NCBI GenBank assembly: GCA_963942565.1
Contig: OZ012699.1
Location: 25,981,951 to 26,045,950 of the forward strand
Reading direction: 5' to 3'
Source: Maea johnstoni
Taxonomy: Eukaryota > Annelida > Polychaeta > Spionida > Magelonidae
DNA length: 64,000 nt
Part shown: piece by piece, positions 25,376 to 38,100 of the stretch
Numbering within the stretch: position 1 is the stretch's first letter
Layout of the letters: the number at the start of each line of letters is the position of its first letter
Notes under the pieces: model-generated
What the model saw: the letters and a program-made list of their open reading frames with translations, nothing else
Databases searched by the model: none
Told to the model about the DNA's origin: nothing
Translations under genes and position numbers: made by a program

Positions 25376-25850
25376 ATGATTGGGAAGATAGGAGGGAAGG
25401 AGTATGAGTGCCTGTTGGATACTGGAGCTACTAAGTCGATTATCTCACCAGAAGTCTACCTGAACCACCCGAATAGGAACGACCTAGCCCTGAGAGAGTG
25501 CAGAGAGAGGCTAGTCTCCATCGACAAGTCACCGGTGGCAGTTCGAGGAGAAGTGGAATTGGAGGTGGATTTGTGTGGAACGATATTGGTGGGACACTTC
25601 ATGATAGCTGAGATAGCCGACGACGTCGTGTTAGGAATAGGATTACAGAGAGCAGGCGGAATAATGGTGAACCATCATACTCAACAAGTCGAGTTCGAGG
25701 GAGGAAAAACAGTCCCCTACATCAGCCAGCGAATATCAGGGCTGTCGAAGTGTTGCAAGGTGCTGGCGGACAGAACAGTGGTGATACCCCCCCGAAAGGA
25801 GATCCTGACCACGGGGTACATCTGCGGCCGCACGAAAGAACTAGAGTGAG
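25376..25850 (+). mobile_element. Aspartic protease region of the Ty3/gypsy copy
   Basis: Retropepsin-type fold with the LLDTGATKSII active-site segment and a downstream VVLGIG segment. It lies between gag and reverse transcriptase as expected. Confidence 0.85.
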
Positions 25851-26149
25851 TAAGAGGATCAGGATTGGTGGAACCCAGTTTGAGGGGAAAGATGGGGCAG
25901 AGGGGCGTCATGGTGGGGAAAGCACTAGTGGATGTGGGAAAATATTATATACCCCTCCGACTACTCAATACTACCAGCGAACCTATCACTATCTACAAGG
26001 GCACGCCAACGGGAGTAGTGACCCCAGTGGTTCGAGACCCGCCCGTCCCCATGGAAACCAAGAAAGAACCGGAGGAGAAAAGATGTACAGAAAAGATGCC
26101 CGACTTCCTGCGGCCATTATGCAAGGATGGAAGTGAGAACCTGTCGTCA

Positions 26150-27500
26150 GAAGGGAAGAAGAAACTGGCTGAGCTGCTGACCAAACACCAGAGTGCTTTT
26201 GCTAGCGGGCCGGACGACCTGGGGCGGACGCACTTGGTCCAGCACGAGATCCGGACACCCCCAGACCTGCGACCCCTGCGACAGCCGGCCAGAAGATTCC
26301 CGTTTTGGAAACAGACAGAAGCTAAGGAAATAGTGGACGACCTGCTGAAGAGGGACCTGATAGAACCGTCGGCGAGCCTGTGGGCGGCACCAGTGGTGAT
26401 GGTGAAAAAGAAAGACAATACAACTCGTCTTTGCGTCGACTACCGACGTCTTAACAGCCACACCATTCAGGACGCCTACCCCTTGCCCAGAATCGACGAT
26501 TCACTGGACGCCTTGGGAGGGAGCAAGTGGTTTTGTACCCTTGACCTGGCCAGCGGCTACTGGCAGGTGGGGATGTCCAAGAGTGCCCAGGAGAAGTCAG
26601 CGTTCATCACCAGCGGGGGGTTGTATTCCTGGAAGGTCATGCCCTTTGGTTTGAGTACAGCACCCGGTACCTTTGAGTGGCTGATGGAAACAGTGCTGTC
26701 GGGACTACAGTGGGAAACCTGCCTCATCTACCTGGATGACGTCATTGTCTTCGGGAAAACAGAGCAGCAGACCCTGGACCGCCTGGACGCAATCCTGAGC
26801 AGAATAGGACAGGCGGGAATGAAGCTCAAAGTGTCGCTTATTCCAGAAGAGAGTACACTACCTGGGGCACGTGGTAACGGAGGAGGGAGTTATGACGGAC
26901 CTTGAGAAGATCGAGACTGTGAGGGAGTGGCCAGTGCCCACCATGCAGACAGAGGTACGCAGCTTCTTGGGGACTGCATCCTACTACAGGAGGTTTGTAC
27001 AGAACTTCGGGACAATTGCACGTCCCCTGCATAAGCTGACGGAGAAGAACAGACCCTTCTTGTGGACCACTGAATGCCAGGTTGCCTTCGAGACACTGCG
27101 GAAGAAATTGGTGGAGGCACCCGTCCTAGCTTACCCTAGCAGTGAGGCAGACTTCATCCTAGATACCGACGCCAGTGCCACAGGAATCGGGGCGGTATTG
27201 TCGCAGATGCAGGATGGCGTAGAGCGACCCATAGCCTATGCAAGTCGGGGGCTGAGCAAGTCGGAGAGAAACTACAGCGTGACCAAGAGAGAGCTGTTGG
27301 CGGTGGTTTTCTACTGCAATTTCCGGCACTACCTGATAGGAAGAAAGTTCAAGCTACGCACAGATCACGCCGCCTTGAGGTGGTTACAAACCTTCAAAGA
27401 CGCCACGGGAATGTGGGCCAGGTGGCAGAATACCCTGGCAGAGTTTAACAAGGAAATTGTGCACAGGGCTGGCAGGAGTCACGGTAACGCCGACGGCTGG
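26150..27500 (+). mobile_element. Reverse transcriptase and RNase H regions of the Ty3/gypsy copy
   Basis: RT blocks are recognisable in order: RLCVDYRRLN, LDLASGYWQV, MPFGLSTAPGTFEW and the YLDD catalytic box. RNase H follows with DTDASATGIGAVLSQ and RELLAVV. These are gypsy-type motifs. Confidence 0.9.
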
Positions 27501-27649
27501 AGCAGACGACCAAACGAGCAACCAGAAAGAGGGAGAAGCTCCGACAGTGGCGACCCCGAAATACGGAGTACAGAAAGTGAGTCACCTGAAGAGGTGGAAG
27601 AAGACATCACCTGCCTTCGTCCGGAGGAAAACCACAGGGTGGCAGCGGT

Positions 27650-28385
27650 CACTGTACAACCGCTGTGGATGAACGCTGAGTGGAGGGAATTGCAGAAGGA
27701 AGACCCCGACATTGCGCCGATCTGGACTAGGTTGGCCAGGGGAGAAGAGAGACCCAGGTGGAATGAGATATCCGAACACAGCTTAGCCACTAAGTCCTAC
27801 TGGGGAGAATGGCAACGCCTGAAGATGAGAGATGGTGTCATCTACAGAAAGTGGGAGAGTTCCGACGGAGCGAAAGTTCACACTCAAGTGCTGGTTCCGA
27901 GGAGCAAGCGGAAAGAGTTCCTACAGCAAGCCCACGGTGAAAGATGGACAGCTCATCTGGGGGTGAAACGAACGGTGGCACGTCTGCATGAGAAGTACTT
28001 CTGGTATGACATGCGAGCTGACGTCAGGAGTTGGCTGGCCCAGTGCGGGGTCTGCGTCAGAGCCAAGGGACCGGGAGGCAGGACCAGGAGGAAACCTATG
28101 ACCATTGTGAGATCGGGGACGCCCTTTGAGAGAATCGCCATAGACATGTATGGACCGCTGCCTGAGACAGCCAGAGGGAACTCGAAGATCCTAGTCATCA
28201 CTTGTTATTTCACCAAGTGGGTAGAAGCCTATGCCTTGCCAGACGAGACAGCCGAGACGGTAGCCGAGGCCCTGGTGAACGACTTCGTCAGCAGATATGG
28301 TACCCCAGTCTCCATCCACAGCGATCAGGGAAGAAACTTCGAGAGTACGCTGTTCCAGGAGGTGTGCAGATTGCTGGGAATACGC
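27650..28385 (+). mobile_element. Integrase region of the Ty3/gypsy copy, cut by the gap
   Basis: An HHCC-type zinc-binding segment (H..HLGVKRT, C..CGVC) precedes the start of the catalytic core (AIDMYGPLP, HSDQGRNFES). The remainder is not visible because of the N run. Confidence 0.88.
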
Positions 28386-28585
28386 NNNNNNNNNNNNNNN
28401 NNNNNNNNNNNNNNNNNNNNNNNNNNNNNNNNNNNNNNNNNNNNNNNNNNNNNNNNNNNNNNNNNNNNNNNNNNNNNNNNNNNNNNNNNNNNNNNNNNNN
28501 NNNNNNNNNNNNNNNNNNNNNNNNNNNNNNNNNNNNNNNNNNNNNNNNNNNNNNNNNNNNNNNNNNNNNNNNNNNNNNNNNNNNN
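28386..28585. other. Assembly gap, 200 N
   Basis: Exactly 200 N. The round number suggests a placeholder of unknown true size. (TA)n on its right side probably caused the break in assembly. Confidence 1.
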
Positions 28586-28617
28586 AAATATATATATATA
28601 TATATGTATGTATGTAT

Positions 28618-28694
<77 letters not shown>
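28586..28694. repeat. (TA)n microsatellite at the gap edge
   Basis: TA tract with a short TGTATGTATG interruption. Confidence 0.95.
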
Positions 28695-29070
28695 TGGGAG
28701 AGAAGGAGGCATTCATAATTGGAAACTTATAGAAAATCATTGCTATAATCCGAATTGCCAATGTGTTACTCGTTTAAAATTATCTTGAAGACCAAATGGA
28801 AATGGGGGTTTGTTTGCATGTTTTTGAGTAATTTAGACAGAAAAATAATAGACCATGCATATCTCTAGATCTTATAAACCTTGGTAACTTAATGTTATTG
28901 GAATTTTGTTTTTCGTCACATCTATGCCATATTGTGGCTAATTCGTGAATAGCCAGTTGTAAGTAGTGGAGTGGAGAATAATGAAAACCTTTTTCAATTT
29001 TTTATCAAATGTAATGGCCTTGTAAACATGTAGCACTGCATTGGCACCTCAATAACACCTCCCAGTGACT
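28695..29070. other. No gene recognised
   Basis: AT-rich, without a supportable feature. Confidence 0.4.
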
Positions 29071-29484
<414 letters not shown>

Positions 29485-29565
29485 GGGATCCCAAACATGT
29501 ATAACATACTATGTTTTGGTCTGAACAAAATGAAAAAGGAAATTATCCAAAGCTGCGCCCGCAAG

Positions 29566-29702
29566 CATAATTGGCGGGGCCATCGGGCCCGCCTTATCTG
29601 GGAAGGTGTTTTGAGATGTACATGGGCAGACGTCACGTGATCTAAATCGTGAGGCCGGACTGAATATACTTCTCTATTCTGATTGGTTATAATATAAAGG
29701 TT
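29566..29702. repeat. Dispersed repeat next to element A (copy 1)
   Basis: AATTGGCGGGGCC, GAGGCCGGACTGAATAT and CTATTCTGATTGGTT recur in the same order at 33586-33722. The second half recurs at 33239-33325. Confidence 0.7.
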
Positions 29703-32700
29703 TTCCCAACAAAAGTATTATATTAGAACAGTTATCAACCATTTAGTAGAGAGATAAAAATAGTAAACCACTAACTAACTTCAAAGTGTTTTTATATGGT
29801 GGCATGCGCAAAGTATTTTTTTTTCGAAAATGTGACCCAATCACGGTCGACGGATGACAAATGCGGAACTGTGGTCTATTAATACACATGAGCGGCGATA
29901 AAACAAGATCCAAAGACGCCCATGAGGTGTAAAAGGTACCTAATTCTGCAATGTGCCAAAATAAAGAATATTTCTTTCAATAGAAATATTGTAAACTATC
30001 TATGACGTCGATAAAGTTTAAGTTGAACAGTATTATTCAATCAAATAACTTACAAAAGTCAATTTTGGTTAACTACTCTAAGCATATTACTGTACTCCTT
30101 CTCTAGCTATAAGTAGCACCATTGGCGCATGTGAGGTAAGCACAATTAATAATTGTTGCGCTTCCCCTCTCACTCTGGATCTGTAGTCAGGTCGGGAGCT
30201 CGAGGGGTATGCTAAATTTAAACGAGGGGATTTGCCCCAATACCCTCTGCACGCAGTGACCGCGTCCTATGTGGCCTGCCCGAGATCTGCGGCGTAGCCA
30301 ATGACTGCCAGCTGTCTTTCGTCACGTCCTGGATTTAAATCCTTGCAGGGGCATGAACTCTAGATGTATAGACTTGGAACCAAGCCTCCGATTGATTTCC
30401 CCGCTGGCAACACCTACCTACATTCCCCCTAGTAGCAACTTGGCAGAAAAACTGACAAAAAACGAAAATTCCAAATTCTAGTCTTTACGTGCTCCTGCGC
30501 GGCAGCATAGGCAGGGCCTACCAACTGCAAGATCGCATTAGCATGCCATACCTTCACTACCTTAACCCAAAGAATACTCGTAGCATTAAGAAATTACGAA
30601 CAAATAAGTAAATTCAACTGAATGACCAAAGTTTGTGGAGAATAACTAGGACGACAGCAAATGACATGCGCTTCAGTCGGTTAAACATCTCACGTATCAA
30701 TTTCATATCTGTTAGCCAAGCTTTCTGAACTTTTGGTACATATGTTAGGTAGCCCTAAGTGTGAGGTCGCAGAGATATCTGTGTGTTCTGATATTTTTTC
30801 ATTAAAATAATTGCCTAAACGAAAAATAAGGATTTCTCTAATTCCTCCACCTGTTTCAACTGCCTAAATACGCCTTAGCCGCAATTTGGCAGAAAAACTG
30901 ACAAAAAATGAAAATTCCATATTCTGGTCTCAATGTGTTCCCGAGCGGCAGTGCAGGCAGGGTCTACCAACTGCAAGATTGCAGTTTGTGTAGAATGCGA
31001 TACCTTAAGTACCCTACCCTCGAGAATACTCGTAGCATTATGAAATTACGAACAAATATGTAAATTTTACTGAATGACCAAAGTTTGTGGAGAATAACTA
31101 AGACAACTGCAAATGACATGTGCTCCAGCCGGTTTTACACCTCACTTATCAATTTCATATCTGTTAGCCGAGCTTTCTGAACATTTGGTACATAGGTTAG
31201 GTAGCCCTAAGTGTGAGGTCGCAGAGATATCTGTGTGTTCTGATATTTTTTCATTAAAATAATTGCCCAAACGATAAATAAGGATTTCTCTAATTCCTCC
31301 ACCTGTTTCAACTGCCTAAATACGCCATAGCCGCAATTTGGCAGAAAAACTGACAAAAAATGAAAATTCCATATTCTGGTCTCAACGTGTTCCCGAGCGG
31401 CAGTGCAGGCAGGGTCTACCAACTGCAAGATTGCAGTTTGTGTAGAATGCGATACCTTAAGTACCCTACCCTCGAGAATACTCGTAGCATTATGAAATTA
31501 CGAACAAATATGTAAATTTTACTGAATGACCAAAGTTTGTGGAGAATAACTAAGACGACTGCAAATGACATGTGCTCCAGCCGGTTTTACTCCTCACTTA
31601 TCAATTTCATATCTGAACTTTTGGTACATAGGTTAGGTAGCCCTAAGTGTGAGGTCGCAGTGATATCTGTGTGTTCTGATATTTTTTCATTAAACGAATT
31701 GCCAAACGAAAAATAAGGATAAATCTGATTCCTCCACCTGTTTCAACTGCCTAAATACGCCATAGCCACAATTTGGCAGAAAAACTTACAAAAAATGAAA
31801 ATTCCAAATTCTGGTCTCTCTGAACTTTTGGTACATAGGTTAGGTAGCCCTAAGTGTGAGGTCGCAGTGATATCTGTGTGTTCTGATATGTTTTCATTAA
31901 AATAATTGCCCAAACGAAAAATAAGGATTTCTCTAATTCCTCCACCTGTTTCAACTGCCTAAATACGCCATAGCCGCAATTTGGCAGAAAAACTGACAAA
32001 AAATGAAAATTCCATATTCTGGTCTCAACGTGTTCCCGAGCGGCAGTGCAGGCAGGGTCTACCAACTGCAAGATTGCAGTTTGTGTAGAATGCGATACCT
32101 TAAGTACCCTACCCTCGAGAATACTCGTAGCATTATGAAATTACGAACAAATATGTAAATTTTACTGAATGACCAAAGTTTGTGGAGAATAACTAAGACG
32201 ACTGCAAATGACATGTGCTCCATCCGGTTTTACTCCTCACTTATCAATTTCATATCTGAACTTTTGGTACATAGGTTAGGTAGCCCTAAGTGTGAGGTCG
32301 CAGTGATATCTGTGTGTTCAGATATATTTTCATTAAAAGAATTGCCAAACGAAAAATAAGGATAAATCTGATTCCTCCACCTGTTTCAACTGCCTAAATA
32401 CGCCATAGCCGCAATTTGGCAGAAAAACTTACAAAAAATGAAAATTCCAAATTCTGGTCTCTCTGAACTTTTGGTACATAGGTTAGGTAGCCCTAAGTGT
32501 GAGGTCGCAGTGATATCTGCGTGTTCTGATATGTTTTCATTAAAATAATTGCCCAAACGATAAATAAGGATTTCTCTAATTCCTCCACCTGTTTCAACTG
32601 CCTAAATACGCCATAGCCGCAATTTGGCAGAAAAACTGACAAAAAATGAAAATTCCATATTCTGGTCTCAATGTGTTCCCGAGCGGCAGTTCAGGCAGGG

Positions 32701-33010
32701 TCTACCAACTGCAAGATTGCACTTTGTGTAGAATGCGATACCTTAAGTACCCTACCCTCGAGAATACTCGTAGCATCATGAAATTACGAACAAATATGTA
32801 AATTTTACTGAATGACCAAAGTGTGTGGAGAATAACTAGGACGAGTGCAAATGACATGTGCAACAGCCAGTTTGATTTCTGATATTTCTTTTCCATTAAA
32901 AGAATTGTCAAACTAAAAATAAGGGTTGAAGAAGATAGAACTAGAATTAATCATGAGTGATGTTGCAATCAGATATTTAGGTGCTCTGACCTTTTTGCCA
33001 ATTTGAAAAT
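29703..33010. mobile_element. Element A: large non-coding element carrying a tandem array
   Basis: Its left part (29703 to about 30436) aligns over about 730 bp with 34448-35186: shared TTCCCAACAAAAGTAT, GAAAATGTGACCCAATCACG, AGGTGTAAAAGGTACCTAAT, ATATTTCTTTCAATAGAAAT, GTTGTTGCGCTTCCC-like and GCCAATGACTGC words. Then comes a tandem array. The right end (about 32930-33010, GATAGAACTAGAATTAATCA..GATGTTGCAATCAGATAT) matches 40222-40302. The same left-array-right order in two places means one mobile or duplicated unit. Helentron-related non-autonomous elements are known to carry central tandem repeats, but no diagnostic Helitron end was confirmed. No coding capacity. Confidence 0.65.
30437..32900. 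repeat. Tandem array of element A, units of 435-452 and 208 bp
   Basis: The landmark CAATTTGGCAGAAAAACT recurs near 30881, 31333, 31768, 31976, 32411 and 32619, giving spacings of 452, 435, 208, 435 and 208. The last four make two 643-bp higher-order units. Long units consist of the core monomer shared with array B plus an approximately 200-bp segment (ATTACGAACAAATATGTAAA..). Frames across it are by-products of repetition. Confidence 0.85.
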
Positions 33011-33015
33011 TTTCT

Positions 33016-33170
33016 CCTGGGGGGCATTCAAGTACAGAGGGGGTGCATAAGCTCGTTTTTTTTCAAAATTAAAAAATACCCCTATAGCACTGATTTCTGG
33101 CCAAAAAAGCACCCCTATTTTCATAAAAACGCTGACTTTTTCCAGGAAATAAACACCCCTTCTTTTATCA
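33016..33170 (+). mobile_element. Third copy of the G-rich-ended element, truncated
   Basis: CTGGGGGGCATTCAAGTA, then CAAAATTAAAAAATACCCCT and GATTTCTGGCCAAAAAAGCA, match the inverse of the right half of 8506-8978. It abuts the right end of element A. Confidence 0.7.
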
Positions 33171-33238
33171 CTTTTTTACGACTAGTCGTGTAGCAATCCA
33201 ACCGGGAGACGGTATCGTCGCCCTGGCAGAGTGCTATA

Positions 33239-33325
33239 TAGTAAGCTAATGCGAGATGTCCGTAGTCCGGCCGTCCATGTTTGAAATTCTGAGGCCGGAC
33301 TGAATATAATTCTCTATTTCTTACT
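33239..33325. repeat. Dispersed repeat, partial copy
   Basis: Matches the second half of 33586-33722 (GTCCGG.CG.CCATGTT, GAGGCCGGACTGAATATAAT). Confidence 0.65.
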
Positions 33326-33585
33326 CTCATTTGCCCTCATTTAAATCTCACATTACCATTATGCTCACTTCGTGCGGTCATTCTTGCTTGCTGTAAACAT
33401 TAAATTTTTAATTGAGAAAAAAATTATGAATATTGAAAAATATGCTTGATTGTTCATTATTCATAATTCAGTTTTCAATTTTTATTAATCACCTTATAAA
33501 TCTAAAAAAAATATTTTTCCACAATGTAGTTAAATCGTTTTTGATATTTTCAATTCATTTCTGGATATTGAACATTTTTGGGATG

Positions 33586-33722
33586 CTTAATTGGCGGGGC
33601 CCTCAGTCCACGCCTATATGGGAAGCTGATTTGAAATGTTCATAGTCCGGACGGCCATGTTGGAAATCCTGAGGCTGGACTGAATATAATTATCTATTCT
33701 GATTGGTTTTAATATAAATGTT
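33586..33722. repeat. Dispersed repeat (copy 2)
   Basis: Full-length relative of 29566-29702 in the same orientation. The two copies bracket element A. Confidence 0.7.
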
Positions 33723-34128
33723 GGCCCGGTACATTACCTTTGCCACGGAAAATTGTGCCTTCATTATTTTAATTTAGCATGAATTTTTCAAATATACAAC
33801 ATATTTTAAGCGGACATAAAGTATATTTTTCGGTATAGGAAGGAAAATTACTAAAGAAAAAAATACCATGTGTACAGAATGAAATCAGGAGATTTCGTAA
33901 CCAAACTGGTTCGTAACGAAACTGATGCGTAACCAAGAAGCTTCGCACCCAAGAGATTCCGATATCTGTTTCAATTCTACAAAAAATGATACAAATCTAG
34001 TCATTATGGATTATTTTCCTCTATAATGTTAATGTTCTTTATACATCCGGTTCCCTCACAAGTTCATAAATAACTTGGCCCCGCCTTTTGACTATTGATG
34101 CTTTGCATCAACAACCGTACTTGTTACT
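33723..34128. other. No gene recognised
   Basis: AT-rich. No supportable feature. Confidence 0.4.
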
Positions 34129-34287
34129 CTATTAGAGACAACATTTCTTTTACTTATCATTTCCCTATAGAAGACAACTGGAGACTTTTTTTATGGGTTT
34201 TAACCGTTTTTCATGTATTTCTTTATTTTTTTCACTTCAAGGCGTTGGCTAATGCCCATGATTTCGACACAATCCTCATCATTAAAG
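34129..34287 (+). other. Detached upstream fragment of the ZNF3 paralogous block
   Basis: CTATTAGAGAC..TTTTTTTCACTTC.AGGCGTTGGCTAATGC.CATGATTTCGACACA.TCCTCATCATT matches 11073-11150 at ZNF2. What follows at ZNF2 (AACGACTCTCTAAATCG) is found here only at 40695, behind element B. Confidence 0.7.
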
Positions 34288-35186
34288 TCTTAACATTCAG
34301 GCCTCGGCTATCATCACAAGGCTATCTCCCCAATCTTTACCCTCTATATTAAAAACACATTTTCAGGAGAAGTCACTGGTTCCTGCTGACTCTTCTCCAG
34401 TCATTTTAGTTATGCTTGAAATGAGATGAAGAACCAGCTCTTAACATTTCCCAACAAAAGTATAACATTACAACAGTTATCAAGCCTTTAATAGATAGAT
34501 AAAAATAGTATATCACTAACTAACTTCAAATGTGTTTTTATATCGTGACATACGCAAAGTAAATAATTTTCGAAAATGTGACCCAATCACGATCGACGAA
34601 TGACAAATGCGGGACTGCGCTCTATTAATAGCCATGAGCGGCGATTAAACAAGATGCAAATACACCCACAGAGGTGTAAAAGGTACCTAATTCGGTAATG
34701 TGACAAAATTATGAATATTTCTTTCAATAGAAATATTCTAAACTATTTACAATTTCGATAAAGTTAAAGTTGAACAGTTTTATTCAATCAAATAACTTGC
34801 AAAAGTTAATTAGGTCAACTACTCGAAGCACATTACTGTACTCCAATCTACCTATATAAGTAGCATCATTGGCAAGACTAGGGCAAGCACAACCGATGGT
34901 TGTTGCGCTTCCCTGGTCTCCCTTCCGATACGTCATCAGATCGGGAGAGCGAGGGGATTGTTAATTTTGAGTGAGGGTGTGTCGGTGGTTCGTCCCGATA
35001 CCCTCCACTGACCGTGGTCTGCCGTCTGGACCACGGCGTTGCCAATGACTGCTAGCCGTCTCGTGTCCCTGTCCGAATTTTGAGTCCCTGCTGGCGCATG
35101 AAAGATTGATGCCTTTGACATAAGACCAAGCGGCGGATTGGTTTCCCTATATATCATCCATACCTAATTACATGCGCCCTAGCAGC

Positions 35187-38100
35187 AACTGGCAGAAAAA
35201 CTGACCAAAAATGAAAATTCCAAATTTAGGTTTTAGCGTGTTCCTGCGCGGCAGCGTAAGCAGGGTGTACCAACTGCAAGATCGCAGTTCGTGTAGAATG
35301 CGATCCCTTCACTATTCTACCCTCGAGTATACTCGTAGTTTCATTAAAAGAATTGCCAAACGAAAAAAAAAGATTTTTCTAATTCCTCCACCTGTTACAA
35401 CTGCCGAAATACGCCCTAGCCGCAATTTGGCTGAAAAAACTGACAAAAAATGAAAATTCCATATTCTGGTCTCAACGTGTTCCTGAGCGGCAGCACAGGC
35501 AGGGTCTACCAACTGCAAGTTCGCAGTTCGAGTAGAATGCGATACCTTCACTATTCTACCCTCGAGAATACTCGTAGTTTCATTAAAAGAATTGCCAAAC
35601 AAAAAAAAGATTTCTCTAATTCCTCCACCTGTTACAGCTGCCGAAATAAGCCCTAGCTGCAATTTGGCAGAAAAAACTGACAACAAAATGAAATTCCAAA
35701 TTCTGGTCTCAACGTGTTCCTGAGCGGCAGCACAGGCAGGGTCTACCAACTGCAAGATCGTAGTTCGTGTAGAATGCGGTACCTTCACTACCCTACCCTC
35801 GAGAATACTCGTAGTTTCATTAAAAGAATTGCCAAACGAAAGAAAAGGGATTTCTCTAATTCCTCCACCTGTTACAACTGCCGAAATACGCCCTAGCCGC
35901 AATTTGGCAGAAAAAAACTGACAAAAAATGAAAATTCCAAATTCTGGTCTCAACGTGTTCCTGAGCGGCAGCACAGGCAGGGTCTACCAACTGCAAGTTC
36001 GCAGTTCGAGTAGAATATGATACCTTCACTATTCTACCCTCGAGAATACTCGTAGTTTCATTAAAAGAATTGCCAAACAAAAAAAAAGATTTCTCTAATT
36101 CCTCCACCTGTTACAGCTGCCGAAATAAGCCCTAGCCGCAATTTGGCAGAAAAAACTGACAAAAAATGAAATTCCAAATTCTGGTCTCAACGTGTTCCTG
36201 AGCGGCAGCACAGGCAGGGTCTACCAACTGCAAGATCGTAGTTCGTGTAGAATGCGGTACCTTCACTACCCTACCCTCGAGAATACTCGTAGTTTCATTA
36301 AAAGAATTGCCAAACGAAAGAAAAGGGATTTCTCTAATTCCTCCACCTGTTACAACTGCCGAAATACGCCCTAGCCGCAATTTGGCAGAAAAAAACTGAC
36401 AAAAAATGAAAATTCCAAATTCTGGTCTCAACGTGTTCCTGAGCGGCAGCACAGGCAGGGTCTACCAACTGCAAGTTCGCAGTTCGTGTAGAATGCGATA
36501 CCTTCACTATTCTACCCTCGAGAATACTCGTAGTTTCATTAAAGGAATTGCCAAACGAATAAAAAAAAAAGATTTCTCTAATTCCTCCACCCGTTACAAC
36601 TGCCGAAATACGCCCTAGCCGCAATTTGGCAGAAAAAACTGACAAAAAATGAAATTCCAAATTCTGGTCTCAACGTGTTCCTGAGCGGCAGCACAGGCAG
36701 GGTCTACCAACTGCAAGATCGTAGTTCGTGTAGAATGCGGTACCTTCACTACCCTACCCTCGAGAATACTCGTAGTTTCATTAAAAGAATTGCCAAACGA
36801 AAGAAAAGTGATTTCTCTAATTCCTCCACCTGTTACAACTGCCGAAATACGCCCTAGCCGCAATTTGGCAGAAAAAAACTGACAAAAAATGAAAATTCCA
36901 AATTCTGGTCTCAACGTGTTCCTGAGTGGCAGCACAGGCAGGGTCTACCAACTGCAAGTTCGCAGTTCGTGTAGAATGCGATACCTTCACTATTCTACCT
37001 CGAGAATACTCGTAGTTTCATTAAAGGAATTGCCAAACGAATAAAAAAAAAAGATTTCTCTAATTCCTCCACCCGTTACAACTGCCGAAATACGCCCTAG
37101 CCGCAATTTGGCAGAAAAAACTGACAAAAAATGAAATTCCAAATTCTGGTCTCAACGTGTTCCTGAGCGGCAGCACAGGCAGGGTCTACCAACTGCAAGA
37201 TCGTAGTTCGTGTAGAATGCGGTACCTTCACTACCCTACCCTCGAGAATACTCGTAGTTTCATTAAAAGAATTGCCAAACGAAAGAAAAGGGATTTCTCT
37301 AATTCCTCCACCTGTTACAACTGCCGAAATACGCCCTAGCCGCAATTTGGCAGAAAAAAACTGACAAAAAATGAAAATTCCAAATTCTGGTCTCAACGTG
37401 TTCCTGAGCGGCAGCACAGGCAGGGTCTACCAACTGCAAGTTCGCAGTTCGAGTAGAATGCGATACCTTCACTATTCTACCCTCGAGAATACTCGTAGTT
37501 TCATTAAAAGAATTGCCAAACAAAAAAAAAGATTTCTCTAATTCCTCCACCTGTTACAGCTGCCGAAATAAGCCATAGCCGCAATTTGGCAGAAAAAACT
37601 GACAAAAAATGAAATTCCAAATTCTGGTCTCAACGTGTTCCTGAGCGGCAGCACAGGCAGGGTCTACCAACTGCAAGATCGTAGTTCGTGTAGAATGCGG
37701 TACCTTCACTACCCTACCCTCGAGAATACTCGTAGTTTCATTAAAAGAATTGCCAAACGAAAGAAAAGTGATTTCTCTAATTCCTCCACCTGTTACAACT
37801 GCCGAAATACGCCCTAGCCGCAATTTGGCAGAAAAAAACTGACAAAAAATGAAAATTCCAAATTCTGGTCTCAACGTGTTCCTGAGTGGCAGCACAGGCA
37901 GGGTCTACCAACTGCAAGTTCGCAGTTCGTGTAGAATGCGATACCTTCACTATTCTACCTCGAGAATACTCGTAGTTTCATTAAAGGAATTGCCAAACGA
38001 ATAAAAAAAAAAGATTTCTCTAATTCCTCCACCCGTTACAACTGCCGAAATACGCCCTAGCCGCAATTTGGCAGAAAAAACTGACAAAAAATGAAATTCC

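Noticed and set aside
30112-30440. Promoter or RNA gene in the left part of elements A and B (GTTGTTGCGCTTCCC, GGTTCGTCCCGATACCC)
   Set aside because: The B-box-like word is present in B but not in A, so a pol III promoter is not supported.
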